36,005 nucleotides of DNA from Candidatus Tectimicrobiota bacterium. Its GTDB lineage: Bacteria > UBA8248 > JACPRG01. The stretch lies in assembly GCA_016190025.1 (NCBI GenBank), contig JACPRG010000154.1:1-36005 (forward strand), in the 5' to 3' direction. Under the pieces are notes generated by a model. It saw nothing but the letters and a program-made list of their open reading frames with translations. It was not told where the DNA came from and did not search any database. Position 1 is the stretch's first letter, and each line of letters opens with the position of its first letter. A program made the position numbers and the translations under genes. Below are positions 1 to 7,894 of this stretch, piece after piece.

Positions 1-1
1 C

Positions 2-352
2 CGGTACGCCTGTGTCATCGGCAGCGGGGCCCTGGCCGGGCTGGCGGGCGCGTTCCTCTCCCTGGGCCACGTCCACGTCTTCGTCGACAACATCACGCAG
101 GGGAAGGGCTACATCGCGCTGGCCGTGGTGATCCTGGGGCGCTGGCGCCCCGTGGGCGCCCTCCTCGGGGCGCTCATCTTCGGCGGGGCCGAGGCCCTGC
201 AATTCCGGGTCCACACCCTGAAGGTCCCCATCCCCGAGCAGGTCCCCGTGATGCTTCCTTACGTCCTGACCATCATCGCCCTGGTGGGCTCGATGAAAAA
301 GACCCGGCCGCCCGCCGAGGACGGAATCCCTTACATCAAGGAGGGGTCTTGA
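2..352 (+). CDS. BMP-type ABC transporter permease, C-terminal part (partial)
   Basis: The reading frame is open from the left edge and ends at TGA 350-352, so only about the last 116 residues are present. The visible part has Gly/Ala/Leu-rich membrane segments and the run MLPYVLTIIALV near the end, typical of the second permease of sugar/nucleoside-type (BPD_transp_2) importers that work with BMP-family binding proteins. It aligns by eye with the C-terminal third of the complete permease at 32909-33844: LAGLAGAFLSL against LAGIGGAYLSL, FGGAEALQFR against FGGADALQLR, and a shared GIPY near the end. The dihydropyrimidinase gene follows 53 bases later on the same strand, so the imported compound may feed that enzyme. 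The substrate itself cannot be read from the sequence. Confidence 0.85.
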   Translation, partial: RYACVIGSGALAGLAGAFLSLGHVHVFVDNITQGKGYIALAVVILGRWRPVGALLGALIFGGAEALQFRVHTLKVPIPEQVPVMLPYVLTIIALVGSMKKTRPPAEDGIPYIKEGS

Positions 353-405
353 GGGGCCCTCCGGCCGGCCCTCGAGCGGAACCGCCGAATCAGGGAGGAC
401 CACCG

Positions 406-1782
406 ATGTCATCCGGCAGGCTCGACGCCGCCATTCTGAACGGAACCGTCGTCTCCCCGTCCGGCCGCTTCGCGGCCAACGTGGGGATTCGCGGGGAGAA
501 GATCGCCATCGTGACTCGGACCCCCTTGCGGGCGGACCGGATAATCGACGCCGGGGGGAAGCTCATCCTCCCCGGCTTGCTTGACCCCCATGGACACATG
601 CAGCACTGCTGGAACGACGGGGACGCGCTCCGCAACGAGACCCGCCGGATGGCTCTCGGCGGGGTCACCACCTATCTGGACTATCCGTCCGACCCTCGAG
701 GGCCCCTGGCGTGCATGGGGCTGTGGCGGTCCCGCATCGAGTCCGATTCCTACGTGGACATGGGCGTCCACCCCATCATCAACGGAGAAAAAACCCTTTC
801 CCAGCTGAAAGAGCTTTTCGAGCGTCACGGGGTCTCCTCCTTCAAGTTCTTCTTCTCCGGGCAGGAACGGGAACTCTACCCCAGCATCTTCGCCCTCAAC
901 GACGGGGCCCTCGTCCGCGCCTTTGAGATGATCGCCGCGCTCGGCCCTCCCGCCCGGGCGGCCGTCCACGCGGAGAACTGGGAGATCGGGTGGTTCCTCG
1001 AAGAAGAGCTCAAGGCCCAGGGGCGCGGGGACGGAGCGGCCTGGACGGACGCCCACCCCCACGTCTGCGAGGAGGAGGCCATCGCGCGGGCTTGCTTCTA
1101 CGCGGGGAAAACGGGCTGCCCCCTCTACGTCGTCCACATCGCCGTCGGCGAGGGGCCGCGGATCCTTCAACAGGCGCGCAGAAGGGGCGTGGACGTCATC
1201 GGCGAGACCTGCCCCCACTACCTCCTGATCGACCGGGAGGACGACCGGATCGCCCTCGCCAAGTACAACCCCGCGGTCAAATGGAAGACCGACCGGGAGA
1301 GCCTGTGGCGCGCGGTCGGGGGAAACGGCATCGACTGCATCGGCTCCGACCACATCGCCTCCACCGGCAAGGAGGGGGCCTTCGCGGACAAGGGAGGGGA
1401 CATCTGGAGCGCCGCGACCGGGCTTCCGGGCTCGGGGACCATCCTCTTCACCCTGCTGCTGGGCGTTCAGCAAAAGCGTCTGAGCTTGGAGCGGCTGGTC
1501 CAGGTGTCGAGCCTTCACCCCGCGCGCGCCTTCGGCCTTTACCCCCGCAAGGGCCACGTGGGCGCGGGGGCGGACGCGGACCTCGTCATCCTGGACCCGG
1601 AGCGTGAGTTCACGTTCCGAAACCGGGACTTCCTGCTGGCCGTCTCCCTTCTGGACGGGACGAGGGTCAAGGGCTGGCCCGAAAAGGTCTTGAGACGGGG
1701 CGAGGTGGTCGTGGAGGAGGGCCGGGTCCTGGGGAAGCCGGGGGGAAGGTATCTGGAATGCAGACAAGGGGGCCGCCCCTGA
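406..1782 (+). CDS. Dihydropyrimidinase / D-hydantoinase family amidohydrolase (copy 1)
   Basis: A 458-residue cyclic-amidohydrolase that should hydrolyse a cyclic amide or imide (dihydropyrimidine, hydantoin or related ring) in the cytoplasm with a binuclear metal centre. All expected ligands are present at near-canonical positions: H62 and H64 (DPHGHM), K147 for the carbamylated lysine (SFKFFF), H188 (AVHAEN), H244 (VVHIAVGEG) and D315 (GSDHIA). The C-terminal HPARAFGLYPRKG and GADADLVILD blocks are standard for the family. I chose ATG 406 because GGGAGG lies at 393-398. A TTG at 349 that overlaps the permease stop is possible but adds 19 proline-rich residues with no family match. The usual substrate-loop sequences differ from classical hydantoinases, so the true substrate is open. 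It is probably cotranscribed with the upstream permease. Confidence 0.9.
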   Translation: MSSGRLDAAILNGTVVSPSGRFAANVGIRGEKIAIVTRTPLRADRIIDAGGKLILPGLLDPHGHMQHCWNDGDALRNETRRMALGGVTTYLDYPSDPRGPLACMGLWRSRIESDSYVDMGVHPIINGEKTLSQLKELFERHGVSSFKFFFSGQERELYPSIFALNDGALVRAFEMIAALGPPARAAVHAENWEIGWFLEEELKAQGRGDGAAWTDAHPHVCEEEAIARACFYAGKTGCPLYVVHIAVGEGPRILQQARRRGVDVIGETCPHYLLIDREDDRIALAKYNPAVKWKTDRESLWRAVGGNGIDCIGSDHIASTGKEGAFADKGGDIWSAATGLPGSGTILFTLLLGVQQKRLSLERLVQVSSLHPARAFGLYPRKGHVGAGADADLVILDPEREFTFRNRDFLLAVSLLDGTRVKGWPEKVLRRGEVVVEEGRVLGKPGGRYLECRQGGRP

Positions 1783-1849
1783 CGCGGAAAGGCTGGAGCC
1801 CTCCGGGCGCGCTCATCACCAGGGACCGGCCGGCCTTCCCCCGCGGGCG

Positions 1850-2620
1850 TCAGCCGATGACGCCCCCCGGATGGCGCTCCAGGACCTTCCAGTCGTGCCC
1901 CGGAAGGACGATCCCGCCCCGCCCCTTGATCCAGTCGAGGGCCTGCAGGGACTCCACCAGGTGATATCCCGCGCTGGGGCAGCCCAGCTCCAGGCTGTCG
2001 TAAAAAAGGGCGGCGTCGCTGGCGATGACGACCTCCCCGGCCGGGGTCTCCACCGTCACCGCCGTCAGGTCCGGGCTGTGCCCTCCCAAACGGTAGCACC
2101 GGACGCCGGGGACGACCTCCTCCCCGTCCTCCACCAGGCGAAATCTCTTGTGAAGCTCGGCGCGAAGGAAGCTCAGCACCCCGGGCGGAAAGACGGCCGG
2201 GGAGACCAGGGCGGGATGGGCGGGAGAGTCGACGGCCTCCCAGGCCCTGCGCGCCATCACCACCTGCGCCTTCGGGAAGGCGGAGATGCCCAGGGCGTGA
2301 TCGGGGTGGAGGTGGGTGAGGATGATGGTCTGCACGTCCCCGGGGGCGATCCCCAGCTTCGCCAGCTGAGCGACGGGCTCCGTCTCCCGGGGGATCCGCC
2401 AAGCGCACGCCTCCCCGAAGACCCGGGCGAGTCCCGGGTTCTGCTCCTCGGCCTGCTTCGCGCTGGCGCCCGCGTCCACGAGGAGGGTTCTTCCCCCGCC
2501 CCGGACCAGCCACAAAAAAAAGGGGATGCTCAAGACCTCTCCGAAGCGGCGCATGTGGTAGAGAGCGGGTCCCGGAAATCCCTGCTGCCCGAAATGGATG
2601 ATCCGAACCTGGTAGGCCAT
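1850..2620 (-). CDS. Metallo-beta-lactamase-fold hydrolase, AHL-lactonase-like
   Basis: A 256-residue protein of the lactonase branch of the metallo-beta-lactamase superfamily. The zinc ligands are complete: H103-x-H105-x-D107-H108 (LTHLHPDHALG), H181 (GGHSPD), D202 (ASDAALF) and H242 (PGHDW). Size and spacing match N-acyl-homoserine lactonases such as AiiA. One difference matters: the tyrosine three residues after the bridging aspartate in AiiA is leucine here (D202-A-A-L), so quorum-quenching activity should not be assumed. Given the neighbouring oxidoreductase and ring-opening enzymes, hydrolysis of a lactone or cyclic ester in a catabolic route is at least as likely. It lies 82 bases after the GMC oxidoreductase stop on the same strand and is probably the last gene of that operon. 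It converges with the dihydropyrimidinase gene. Confidence 0.8.
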   Translation of the reverse strand: MAYQVRIIHFGQQGFPGPALYHMRRFGEVLSIPFFLWLVRGGGRTLLVDAGASAKQAEEQNPGLARVFGEACAWRIPRETEPVAQLAKLGIAPGDVQTIILTHLHPDHALGISAFPKAQVVMARRAWEAVDSPAHPALVSPAVFPPGVLSFLRAELHKRFRLVEDGEEVVPGVRCYRLGGHSPDLTAVTVETPAGEVVIASDAALFYDSLELGCPSAGYHLVESLQALDWIKGRGGIVLPGHDWKVLERHPGGVIG

Positions 2621-2702
2621 GCGTTCCTTCCTCCGTCGTCTTCTCCCGCCTGTGGAACCGCAGGTCGGGGGGCGCGCCCCGGCCTCCGGAGCCTTCGGCC
2701 GG

Positions 2703-4214
2703 CTAAGCGCTTTTCTTCATGAAATCCGCGAGGCGCTCTCCGATCAGGATGGACGCGACGTTCGTATGGGCGTGGGGGATGGTCGGCAGCACGGAGGCGT
2801 CGGCGATCCACAGATTGGACAGGCCGTGCACGCGCAGGCGCTGGTCCACGACGGCCCGGGGGTCCGACGGCGGACCCATCACGCAGGTCCCGACCCCGTG
2901 GTGAAAGCTGTCGTAGGTGGAGCGGGCGTACCTCGCCCAATCCTCCTCGGGCGCCGGCTGGATCAAGGCCCCGTAGTACACCCGCATGGGCGGGGTCTCG
3001 GCCAGGTCCTTCGCGAAGCGCATCGCCTCCACCATCCGGCCGACGTCGTCGGGGTGCTCCAGCATCCGGGGATCAATTCCCGGCAACTCATGGGGGTCTG
3101 TGCTCTTCAGGTACACGCGGCCCCTCGAGCTCTGTTCGATTAAATGGACTGAAACGGGCATCAGGATCTGCGTGCCCCCGAGGGCGGTCGGCCGGCGGAT
3201 GATCATCTGAAAGTCCGAAACCTCCCGGTCCGGGCGGCTCTTGTAGTTCAACATGACGCTGGGGACGATCCAATCCTCCTGGGGGTCCTTCACCCCCTTG
3301 AAGGTCAGGAACGCCACCGCGTGGTCCTGGTAGTTCTCCCCGACCCCTTCCAATGGATGCACCACCCGGATGCCAAGGCGCTCCAGCTCGGCCGGCGGCC
3401 CGATGCCCGACAGCATCAGAACCTGGGGCGTATGATAGACACCGGCGCTCAAGACGACCTGACCGCCCGCGGCCTCGCGGGTCTTCCCATCCTTCTCATA
3501 CCGCACCCCCTCGACCCTGTCCCCGGAAAGCCTCAGCGAGACCGCCCAGGCCTCCGCCACCACCGTCAAATTGGGCCGCGACCGGGCGGGCTCCAGATAC
3601 GCCACCGCCGAGGACTGGCGCCGGCCCTCCTTGACGCAGTAGGCGGTGGCCGAGACCCCGAAGGGATTCGGAAGGTTCTGGTCCGGCCAGAGGGGGAGCC
3701 CCATGCGGACGCATCCGTCGATGAAGGCCTGCTGGAGTCCCCCGATGGGCCCGTCGAACCTGTAGCGCCGCTTCACATAGAGGGGCCCCGCCTTGCCGTG
3801 GACCTCGCTGCCGCCGAAATCCTGGTCCGACTCGATGCGCTTCAGGACGGGCAGCACGCGCTCCCAGGACCACTCCGGGTTGCCGGCCCGGGCCCAGGCC
3901 TCCGCGTCCGCCGGGAGCGGACGGATGACGGACATCATATTGACCGAAGAGCCTCCGCCCATGATCCTGCCCGCCAGGGAATAAAACTCGCTTCCATCCA
4001 GGTTCCGCGGGGTGGGGTACATGATGACGTAGGGGGTTTCCATCAGGAGCCGAAGCACCTTCAGGGGGTCGCTGACCTCTTCGGGGATGGGACGCGGGTC
4101 CGGGCCGGCCTCCAGCAGAAGAACCCTCCGCCCGGGGTCCTCCGAGAGCCGGGCGGCCGCCGCGCAACCCGCCGATCCGCCTCCGATGACGATCACGTCA
4201 TACCGATCCGCCAT
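2703..4214 (-). CDS. GMC-family FAD oxidoreductase (choline/alcohol dehydrogenase type)
   Basis: A 503-residue glucose-methanol-choline flavoprotein that should oxidise an alcohol. The Rossmann motif GGGSAG sits at residues 11-16 (DVIVIGGGSAGC) with the FAD ribose-binding ELEAGP-type sequence LLLEAGPD at about 32-39. GMC signature 1 is GGGSSVN and signature 2 is in VLSAGVYHTPQVLMLSGIG. The C-terminal catalytic pair is visible as FHHGVGTCVMG and PHAHTN, giving a His/His pair rather than the commoner His/Asn. No signal peptide is seen, so it is cytoplasmic. ATG 4214 is preceded by GGAGGAGGGG, a strong ribosome-binding site; a start 20 codons upstream is open but unsupported. It is flanked on the same strand by a CoxG-like gene upstream and the lactonase-like gene downstream, which fits alcohol to aldehyde/lactone to ring opening. 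Confidence 0.88.
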   Translation of the reverse strand: MADRYDVIVIGGGSAGCAAAARLSEDPGRRVLLLEAGPDPRPIPEEVSDPLKVLRLLMETPYVIMYPTPRNLDGSEFYSLAGRIMGGGSSVNMMSVIRPLPADAEAWARAGNPEWSWERVLPVLKRIESDQDFGGSEVHGKAGPLYVKRRYRFDGPIGGLQQAFIDGCVRMGLPLWPDQNLPNPFGVSATAYCVKEGRRQSSAVAYLEPARSRPNLTVVAEAWAVSLRLSGDRVEGVRYEKDGKTREAAGGQVVLSAGVYHTPQVLMLSGIGPPAELERLGIRVVHPLEGVGENYQDHAVAFLTFKGVKDPQEDWIVPSVMLNYKSRPDREVSDFQMIIRRPTALGGTQILMPVSVHLIEQSSRGRVYLKSTDPHELPGIDPRMLEHPDDVGRMVEAMRFAKDLAETPPMRVYYGALIQPAPEEDWARYARSTYDSFHHGVGTCVMGPPSDPRAVVDQRLRVHGLSNLWIADASVLPTIPHAHTNVASILIGERLADFMKKSA

Positions 4215-4410
4215 GACGCCCCTCCTCCATCGGTCAGAATGATGCGCGCGGGACCGGGATGAGCCGGCCTCCACCTCGCCCGGCCGGGAAAGCCCGGGGC
4301 GGCGAACGGGGCCGGACCCGCCCCCCTAACGCCCTTGTCCCGGGACCATCTTGACGGCGGAGACGCCCGGAACGGGCTGCCGGGGAGCCGCGCGAAGCGG
4401 CGGCCCCCCC

Positions 4411-4857
4411 CTAGCCCTCCACGCGGGAGCGAAAGCGCTTGGCGAATTCGGCCAGAACCACGTTCGCCGCCGCCCGCAAAATCATGTCGCCGATGATGGC
4501 CAGCCTTCCCTGGACCTTGATGTCGGCGCGATACCTCAATTCCGTCCGGTCCGCGCCGGGCTCCGCCAGCGCGAGATGGACATCGGCGGTCACGGCGCTC
4601 TTCGTGACGGAGTCCGTCCCCTCCATCCGAACCCACAGGTCCTTGGGCGGCGCGCTCTCCACGATGGCCGCCCGGAAGCCGAAGTCCCCGGACATGGGTC
4701 CGACGCTCGCCCGGATCACACCGTCGAAGGTGCGGTCGTCCCTCTGCGTCACCTCTTCCATCCCTGGGACACAGGGGGCGAACTGGCTCGGGTCCATCAA
4801 AAAATCCCACGCCCTGGAGGCCGGGACCCCGACATCGATTTTCCCTTCGAGGATCAT
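4411..4857 (-). CDS. CoxG-like SRPBCC-domain protein
   Basis: A 148-residue protein covering the whole carbon-monoxide-dehydrogenase subunit G family (START/SRPBCC fold). It shows the family's opening pattern (GKIDVGVPASRAWDFLMDPSQFAPCVPGM), the central G-D-F-G-F and G-R-L-A-I-I-G blocks, and a C-terminal helix. In CO dehydrogenase operons CoxG helps anchor or assemble the molybdenum hydroxylase. No coxMSL-type subunit lies in this window, so here the gene is an orphan and may bind a small hydrophobic molecule. The start at ATG 4857 is favoured because GGAGG lies seven bases upstream and the family begins there; the longer open frame to 5013 adds 52 unrelated residues. It is the first gene of a minus-strand set with the GMC oxidoreductase, 196 bases away. 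Confidence 0.85.
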   Translation of the reverse strand: MILEGKIDVGVPASRAWDFLMDPSQFAPCVPGMEEVTQRDDRTFDGVIRASVGPMSGDFGFRAAIVESAPPKDLWVRMEGTDSVTKSAVTADVHLALAEPGADRTELRYRADIKVQGRLAIIGDMILRAAANVVLAEFAKRFRSRVEG

Positions 4858-5285
4858 CGCCACGCCTCCGGGCAAAGCGGCAAATGACCTGTCCGCGGCG
4901 CTCAGGCCAGGGCCCCACTTCCCGGACCATTCTATTCGCGTCGCGGGCACAGGGGAAGAGGCAGCGGCGACGAGTCCGCCCGCGGCGGGCTTCTTCCCCG
5001 GTTTCACGTCCAAAGGGCGCCCAAATGTGTGCTACAATCAAAAGACCTAAAGCCCACCGAGGGGGGGAAGCGCCTGTCCGTCCCCCGCTTTCCCGGCAAA
5101 GAGGGCTCCGGCGGTCGCATCCCGATCCGTCAGAGCGCTCCGCTGGCGGAAGGGGGGGAAGGGCTCGGGGAGGGCGGGCCGTCGCGGGCGTCTCCCTGAT
5201 GTCGGGCGTTCCGAAGGGGAAAAAGGTTTCACCCGAGGGCTATCGGCCCAAGACAGGCACTGTATCCCCAGAAAGGAGAACCAGG
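4858..5285. other. 428-base divergent intergenic region
   Basis: This gap separates the minus-strand CoxG-like gene from the plus-strand NMT1 binding-protein gene and should carry promoters for both. On the plus strand it holds an extended -10-like sequence at 5030-5038 (reported separately) and a small GGGC/GCCC hairpin near 5237-5250. I see no convincing open gene: the frame running through it from 4884 is only an upstream extension of the binding-protein frame, arginine- and proline-rich and without a start that has a ribosome-binding site. Confidence 0.6.
5030..5038 (+). promoter_or_regulatory. Extended -10 promoter-like element
   Basis: The sequence TGCTACAAT has the TGn extension plus a -10 hexamer matching TATAAT at five of six positions, in an AT-richer pocket of an otherwise very GC-rich region. 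No good -35 hexamer lies 17 bases upstream, which is tolerable for extended -10 promoters. It would give a leader of about 240 bases before the binding-protein gene at 5286. Confidence 0.4.
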
Positions 5286-6311
5286 ATGAAACGGAGGGCC
5301 ATCTTTTTTGCGGCGTTTATTCTCTTGCTGGGAGGGCTCGGGGCGTCATCGGAGGCGGCCAAGACCCAGTTTCTGCTGGACTGGATCGTCTACGGCAAGC
5401 ACGCGCCCTTCTTCGCGGCCCAGGACATGGGGTTTTTCAAGAAGGTGGGGCTGGACGTTGAGTACAAGCGGGGCTTCGGCTCGGGGGACACCATCGTAAA
5501 GATCGGAGCGAAGGCCGCTCCCCTGGGGTTCGCCGACGCCAGCTCGCTGGTCAACGCCCGGGCCAACAGCGACGTCAAAGTCAAAATCGTCGCCATGAAC
5601 CACGCCAAGGCCATGAGTGTGGTGGTCTTCCTCAAGGAGAAGGGCTACAAGACGCCCAAGGACCTGGTCGGCGCGAGGTATGGAACACCCCTGGCGAGCT
5701 CGACCGCGGTCATTTTCCCCGCTCTCGCAGGCGCCAACGGGTTCGATTCCAAAGACGTGAAATGGATCGAGATGCCCTACGCGGCCTCCATCCCCTCCCT
5801 CCTGGCGGGGAGGGTGGATTTCATCACTCTCTTCACCACCGAATTGCCCACCCTCCTCCCGAAGGCCGCCGCCCTGGGGAAGGAAGTCAAGATGCTTTAT
5901 TACAGCGATTGGGGCGTGGACACGTACAACAACGGCGTGATCGTCCACGACGATACCATCAAGGCCGAGCCGAATTTCGTTCGCAACGCGGTCAAGGCCT
6001 ACACCGACGCCTGGGCGTGGTCCCTGGTCCACGTGGATGAGGCCGTGAAGAACTTCCTCAAGTACGCCCCCGGGATGAGCGAGCCCATTATCCGCGGACA
6101 CCTGACCGTGGCCATCGAGCACCTGTTCGACGACGGGGTCCGGCAGCACGGCCTGGGCTACACGGACCACAAGAAGATGGACTACACCGTGGATATCCTC
6201 ACCAGGCTCCAAAAGCTCAAAAAGCGGGTGCCGACGGAGGAGATGTACACCAACCGCTTTCTTCCCCAGTGGCCGGCCATCAAGGCCGCCCTCGGCGATA
6301 AAGCGATGTAA
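5286..6311 (+). CDS. NMT1/THI5-type ABC substrate-binding protein (orphan 1)
   Basis: A 341-residue exported binding protein of the NMT1/SsuA/ThiY class. Residues 1-24 are a signal peptide (KRR followed by a hydrophobic stretch, then ASSEAAK). The mature protein opens with the family hallmark LDWIVYGKHAPFFAAQDMGF and GLDVE, followed by the pattern for sensing a ligand between two lobes (GFADASSLV, VVFLKEKG, KDLVGARYGTP, SLLAGRVDF). Family members bind pyrimidine precursors, sulfonates, nitrate or aromatic acids; the ligand here is not identifiable. ATG 5286 is preceded by AAAGGAG at 5272-5278, and the long upstream extension is rejected. No ABC ATPase or permease adjoins it. It converges with a paralogue at 6613-7653. 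Confidence 0.88.
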   Translation: MKRRAIFFAAFILLLGGLGASSEAAKTQFLLDWIVYGKHAPFFAAQDMGFFKKVGLDVEYKRGFGSGDTIVKIGAKAAPLGFADASSLVNARANSDVKVKIVAMNHAKAMSVVVFLKEKGYKTPKDLVGARYGTPLASSTAVIFPALAGANGFDSKDVKWIEMPYAASIPSLLAGRVDFITLFTTELPTLLPKAAALGKEVKMLYYSDWGVDTYNNGVIVHDDTIKAEPNFVRNAVKAYTDAWAWSLVHVDEAVKNFLKYAPGMSEPIIRGHLTVAIEHLFDDGVRQHGLGYTDHKKMDYTVDILTRLQKLKKRVPTEEMYTNRFLPQWPAIKAALGDKAM

Positions 6312-6515
6312 CCCGCCCGACCCGCGAAAGAAGAGGAGCGAGCGTCTCCCCCACGTCAAGAGGGGATGAATGTGTCAGTCAGTGTCCGGCGGGGGAGGGT
6401 GGAGGGGTGGGGGAAGAAGGTGGAGGGATGCTCATCGTCGGGCCGCTCGGCCGCAAGGCCAGCGTGAAGATCGCGGGCAGACCCGGACCTTCGAGCGCAC
6501 CCCCTCTTCCCCCCC

Positions 6516-6534
6516 GGAGGAGTCTGTGACCTCC
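6516..6534 (+). repeat. Palindromic element, copy A (degenerate)
   Basis: GGAGGAGTCTGTGACCTCC matches the 15-base element GAGGTC-TGT-GACCTC at 13 of 15 positions (core 6519-6533). It keeps the conserved TGT spacer and the right half-site, and its outer GGAGG/CCTCC arms preserve dyad symmetry. It lies in the convergent gap after both NMT1 genes. Confidence 0.55.
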
Positions 6535-6560
6535 TTCGGGTCTCACACAGGCCGCGCCTT

Positions 6561-6574
6561 GAGGTCTGTGCCTC
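6561..6574 (+). repeat. Palindromic element, copy B (one-base deletion)
   Basis: GAGGTCTGTGCCTC is the recurring element with the A of the right arm missing. It carries the same CTTG left flank as copies C and D. Its centre is about 42 bases from copy A. Confidence 0.6.
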
Positions 6575-6612
6575 TTCCGCCCCAGGCCAGCCCCTCAGTC
6601 TCCCCTGCTTTC

Positions 6613-7653
6613 TTAGCGGGCTGGCCGCTTCACCATGATCTTGGGGAGGTGCTCCATCGTGTAAAGGTCGTTCACCGGAGGCTTGACCTTGAGATTGTAG
6701 GTCTCCGCCATGACGTCCCGGGTGAACGTCATCTTCTTCCGGTCCACATAGCCAGCGCCGTTCTTCAAAGCCCCTTCATCCAGCAGGTGATCGATGGCGA
6801 TGGACCAATGCTCCAGCGCCGTCTCCCGGTTCAAGACGGGCAATTCCTTGAGGATGATGTCCACCGCCTCCTGCGGGTGCTCGACGGCCCAGGCGAAGCC
6901 CTTGTAAAGGCCCGTCAGGAACCGCTTCACCTCCTGGGGGCGGGCCGAGAGCTTCGCGTCCGTCGCGGAGATGCTGTTGGAATAGGTGTCCAGGCGGTTC
7001 TCCGCGAACCAGAATACGTTGAGCTCGCGGTTCGCCCCTTTGGCCCCCTTGACCAGGCTGGGGAGGTTAGTCGCATACATACCGGTGCAATCCACCCTCC
7101 CCGCCAGGAAGGCCGCGCCGATGGAGCCGGGGTCCATGAACTGCCACTTCACCTTGGCGGGGTCGACGCCGTTCTGCCGGGCGAGGGCCGGGAACACCCT
7201 GTGGGTCGAGCTGAACGGCCCGTCCGCGCAGGTCTTCCCTTCAAAGTCCTTGAGGGTCTGAATCGGGCCGTCCTTGAAGGAGACCACGGTCATGATCCCC
7301 TTCGCGTGGAACGCGCCAATAATCTTGACTTTGGCCCCCCTGGCCCGGGAGATGACCAGCGTCCCGGCGTCCGGATTCGCGTAGTCCGCATCCCCCACCG
7401 AGAGCCGCTTGACGCTGTCGGCGGAGCCCTTTCCGGCGATGAGCTTCATCGTCAGGTCCTGCTCCTTGAAGAAGCCTTTCGCCCGCGCGGCATAAAATCC
7501 CGCATCCCGGCCGTAGGGGACCCAGTCGAGGGAGAAGGTGACCTCCTCCGCGCGCGGCGCCGCCGGGTTCCCGATGAGGGCCAGGCACACGACCAACCCC
7601 GACAGGACTCCGAAACACCCTGCGAACCTGCCTTTAGGATTCGCTGATTCCAT
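6613..7653 (-). CDS. NMT1/THI5-type ABC substrate-binding protein (orphan 2)
   Basis: A 346-residue exported binding protein, paralogous to the one at 5286-6311: SLDWVPYGRDAGFYAARAKGFF here against LDWIVYGKHAPFFAAQDMGFF there, and GYVDRKKM against GYTDHKKM near the end. Residues 1-33 form a signal peptide ending near PAAPRAEE. The start ATG 7653 follows a GGGGGAGGG stretch; the open frame upstream to 7938 overlaps the dihydropyrimidinase gene and is arginine-rich, so it is rejected. The dihydropyrimidinase lies upstream on the same strand, 241 bases away, which suggests that the ligand is a heterocycle or its precursor. As with its paralogue, no permease or ATPase is adjacent. Confidence 0.88.
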   Translation of the reverse strand: MESANPKGRFAGCFGVLSGLVVCLALIGNPAAPRAEEVTFSLDWVPYGRDAGFYAARAKGFFKEQDLTMKLIAGKGSADSVKRLSVGDADYANPDAGTLVISRARGAKVKIIGAFHAKGIMTVVSFKDGPIQTLKDFEGKTCADGPFSSTHRVFPALARQNGVDPAKVKWQFMDPGSIGAAFLAGRVDCTGMYATNLPSLVKGAKGANRELNVFWFAENRLDTYSNSISATDAKLSARPQEVKRFLTGLYKGFAWAVEHPQEAVDIILKELPVLNRETALEHWSIAIDHLLDEGALKNGAGYVDRKKMTFTRDVMAETYNLKVKPPVNDLYTMEHLPKIMVKRPAR

Positions 7654-7750
7654 GCTCTCTACCCTCCCCCTCTTCCGGGTTTTTCCCTGTGAGCGAGCCA
7701 CCCTCCCACGCCTCCCGGCCATCATCTGACGCCGAAGGCACCTCCCCCTT

Positions 7751-7765
7751 GAGGTCTGTGACTTC
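7751..7765 (+). repeat. Palindromic element, copy C
   Basis: GAGGTCTGTGACTTC matches the element at 14 of 15 positions and has the CTTG left flank. It lies 98 bases upstream of the start of the NMT1 gene at 7653, so it could sit near that gene's promoter. Confidence 0.65.
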
Positions 7766-7835
7766 TCTCTCCGACGCGGGCGCACCGCGCCCCCCCGGTC
7801 TTGGAACGCGATCCAGGCTGGGCCGCCGGTCGCTT

Positions 7836-7850
7836 GAGGTCTGTGACCTC
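7836..7850 (+). repeat. Palindromic element, copy D (perfect)
   Basis: GAGGTCTGTGACCTC is a perfect 6-3-6 inverted repeat, with CTTG on its left and CTCTCC on its right. It lies in the 241-base gap between the dihydropyrimidinase stop and the NMT1 gene start, 85 bases from copy C. Confidence 0.75.
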
Positions 7851-7894
7851 CTCTCCTTTCCCGATCGGGCGCGAGAGCGGCTTCTCCGATGGGC

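Larger units (their letters stand above)
6312..6612. other. 301-base convergent intergenic region carrying two palindrome copies
   Basis: This gap lies between the ends of the two NMT1 binding-protein genes. It is purine-rich in its first part and pyrimidine-rich in its second, has no supportable gene, and contains two degenerate copies of the recurring GAGGTC-TGT-GACCTC element. No clear intrinsic terminator with a T-run is seen for either gene. Confidence 0.6.

Noticed and set aside
409..1767. 452-codon open frame on the minus strand
   Set aside because: It is fully antisense to the dihydropyrimidinase, whose catalytic residues are all present; the minus-strand product is rich in G, P, R and D with no fold pattern. 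Long antisense frames are expected at this GC content.
3094..3107. GGTCTGTGCTCTTC, resembling half of the recurring palindrome
   Set aside because: It is inside the GMC oxidoreductase gene and only the left half and spacer match.
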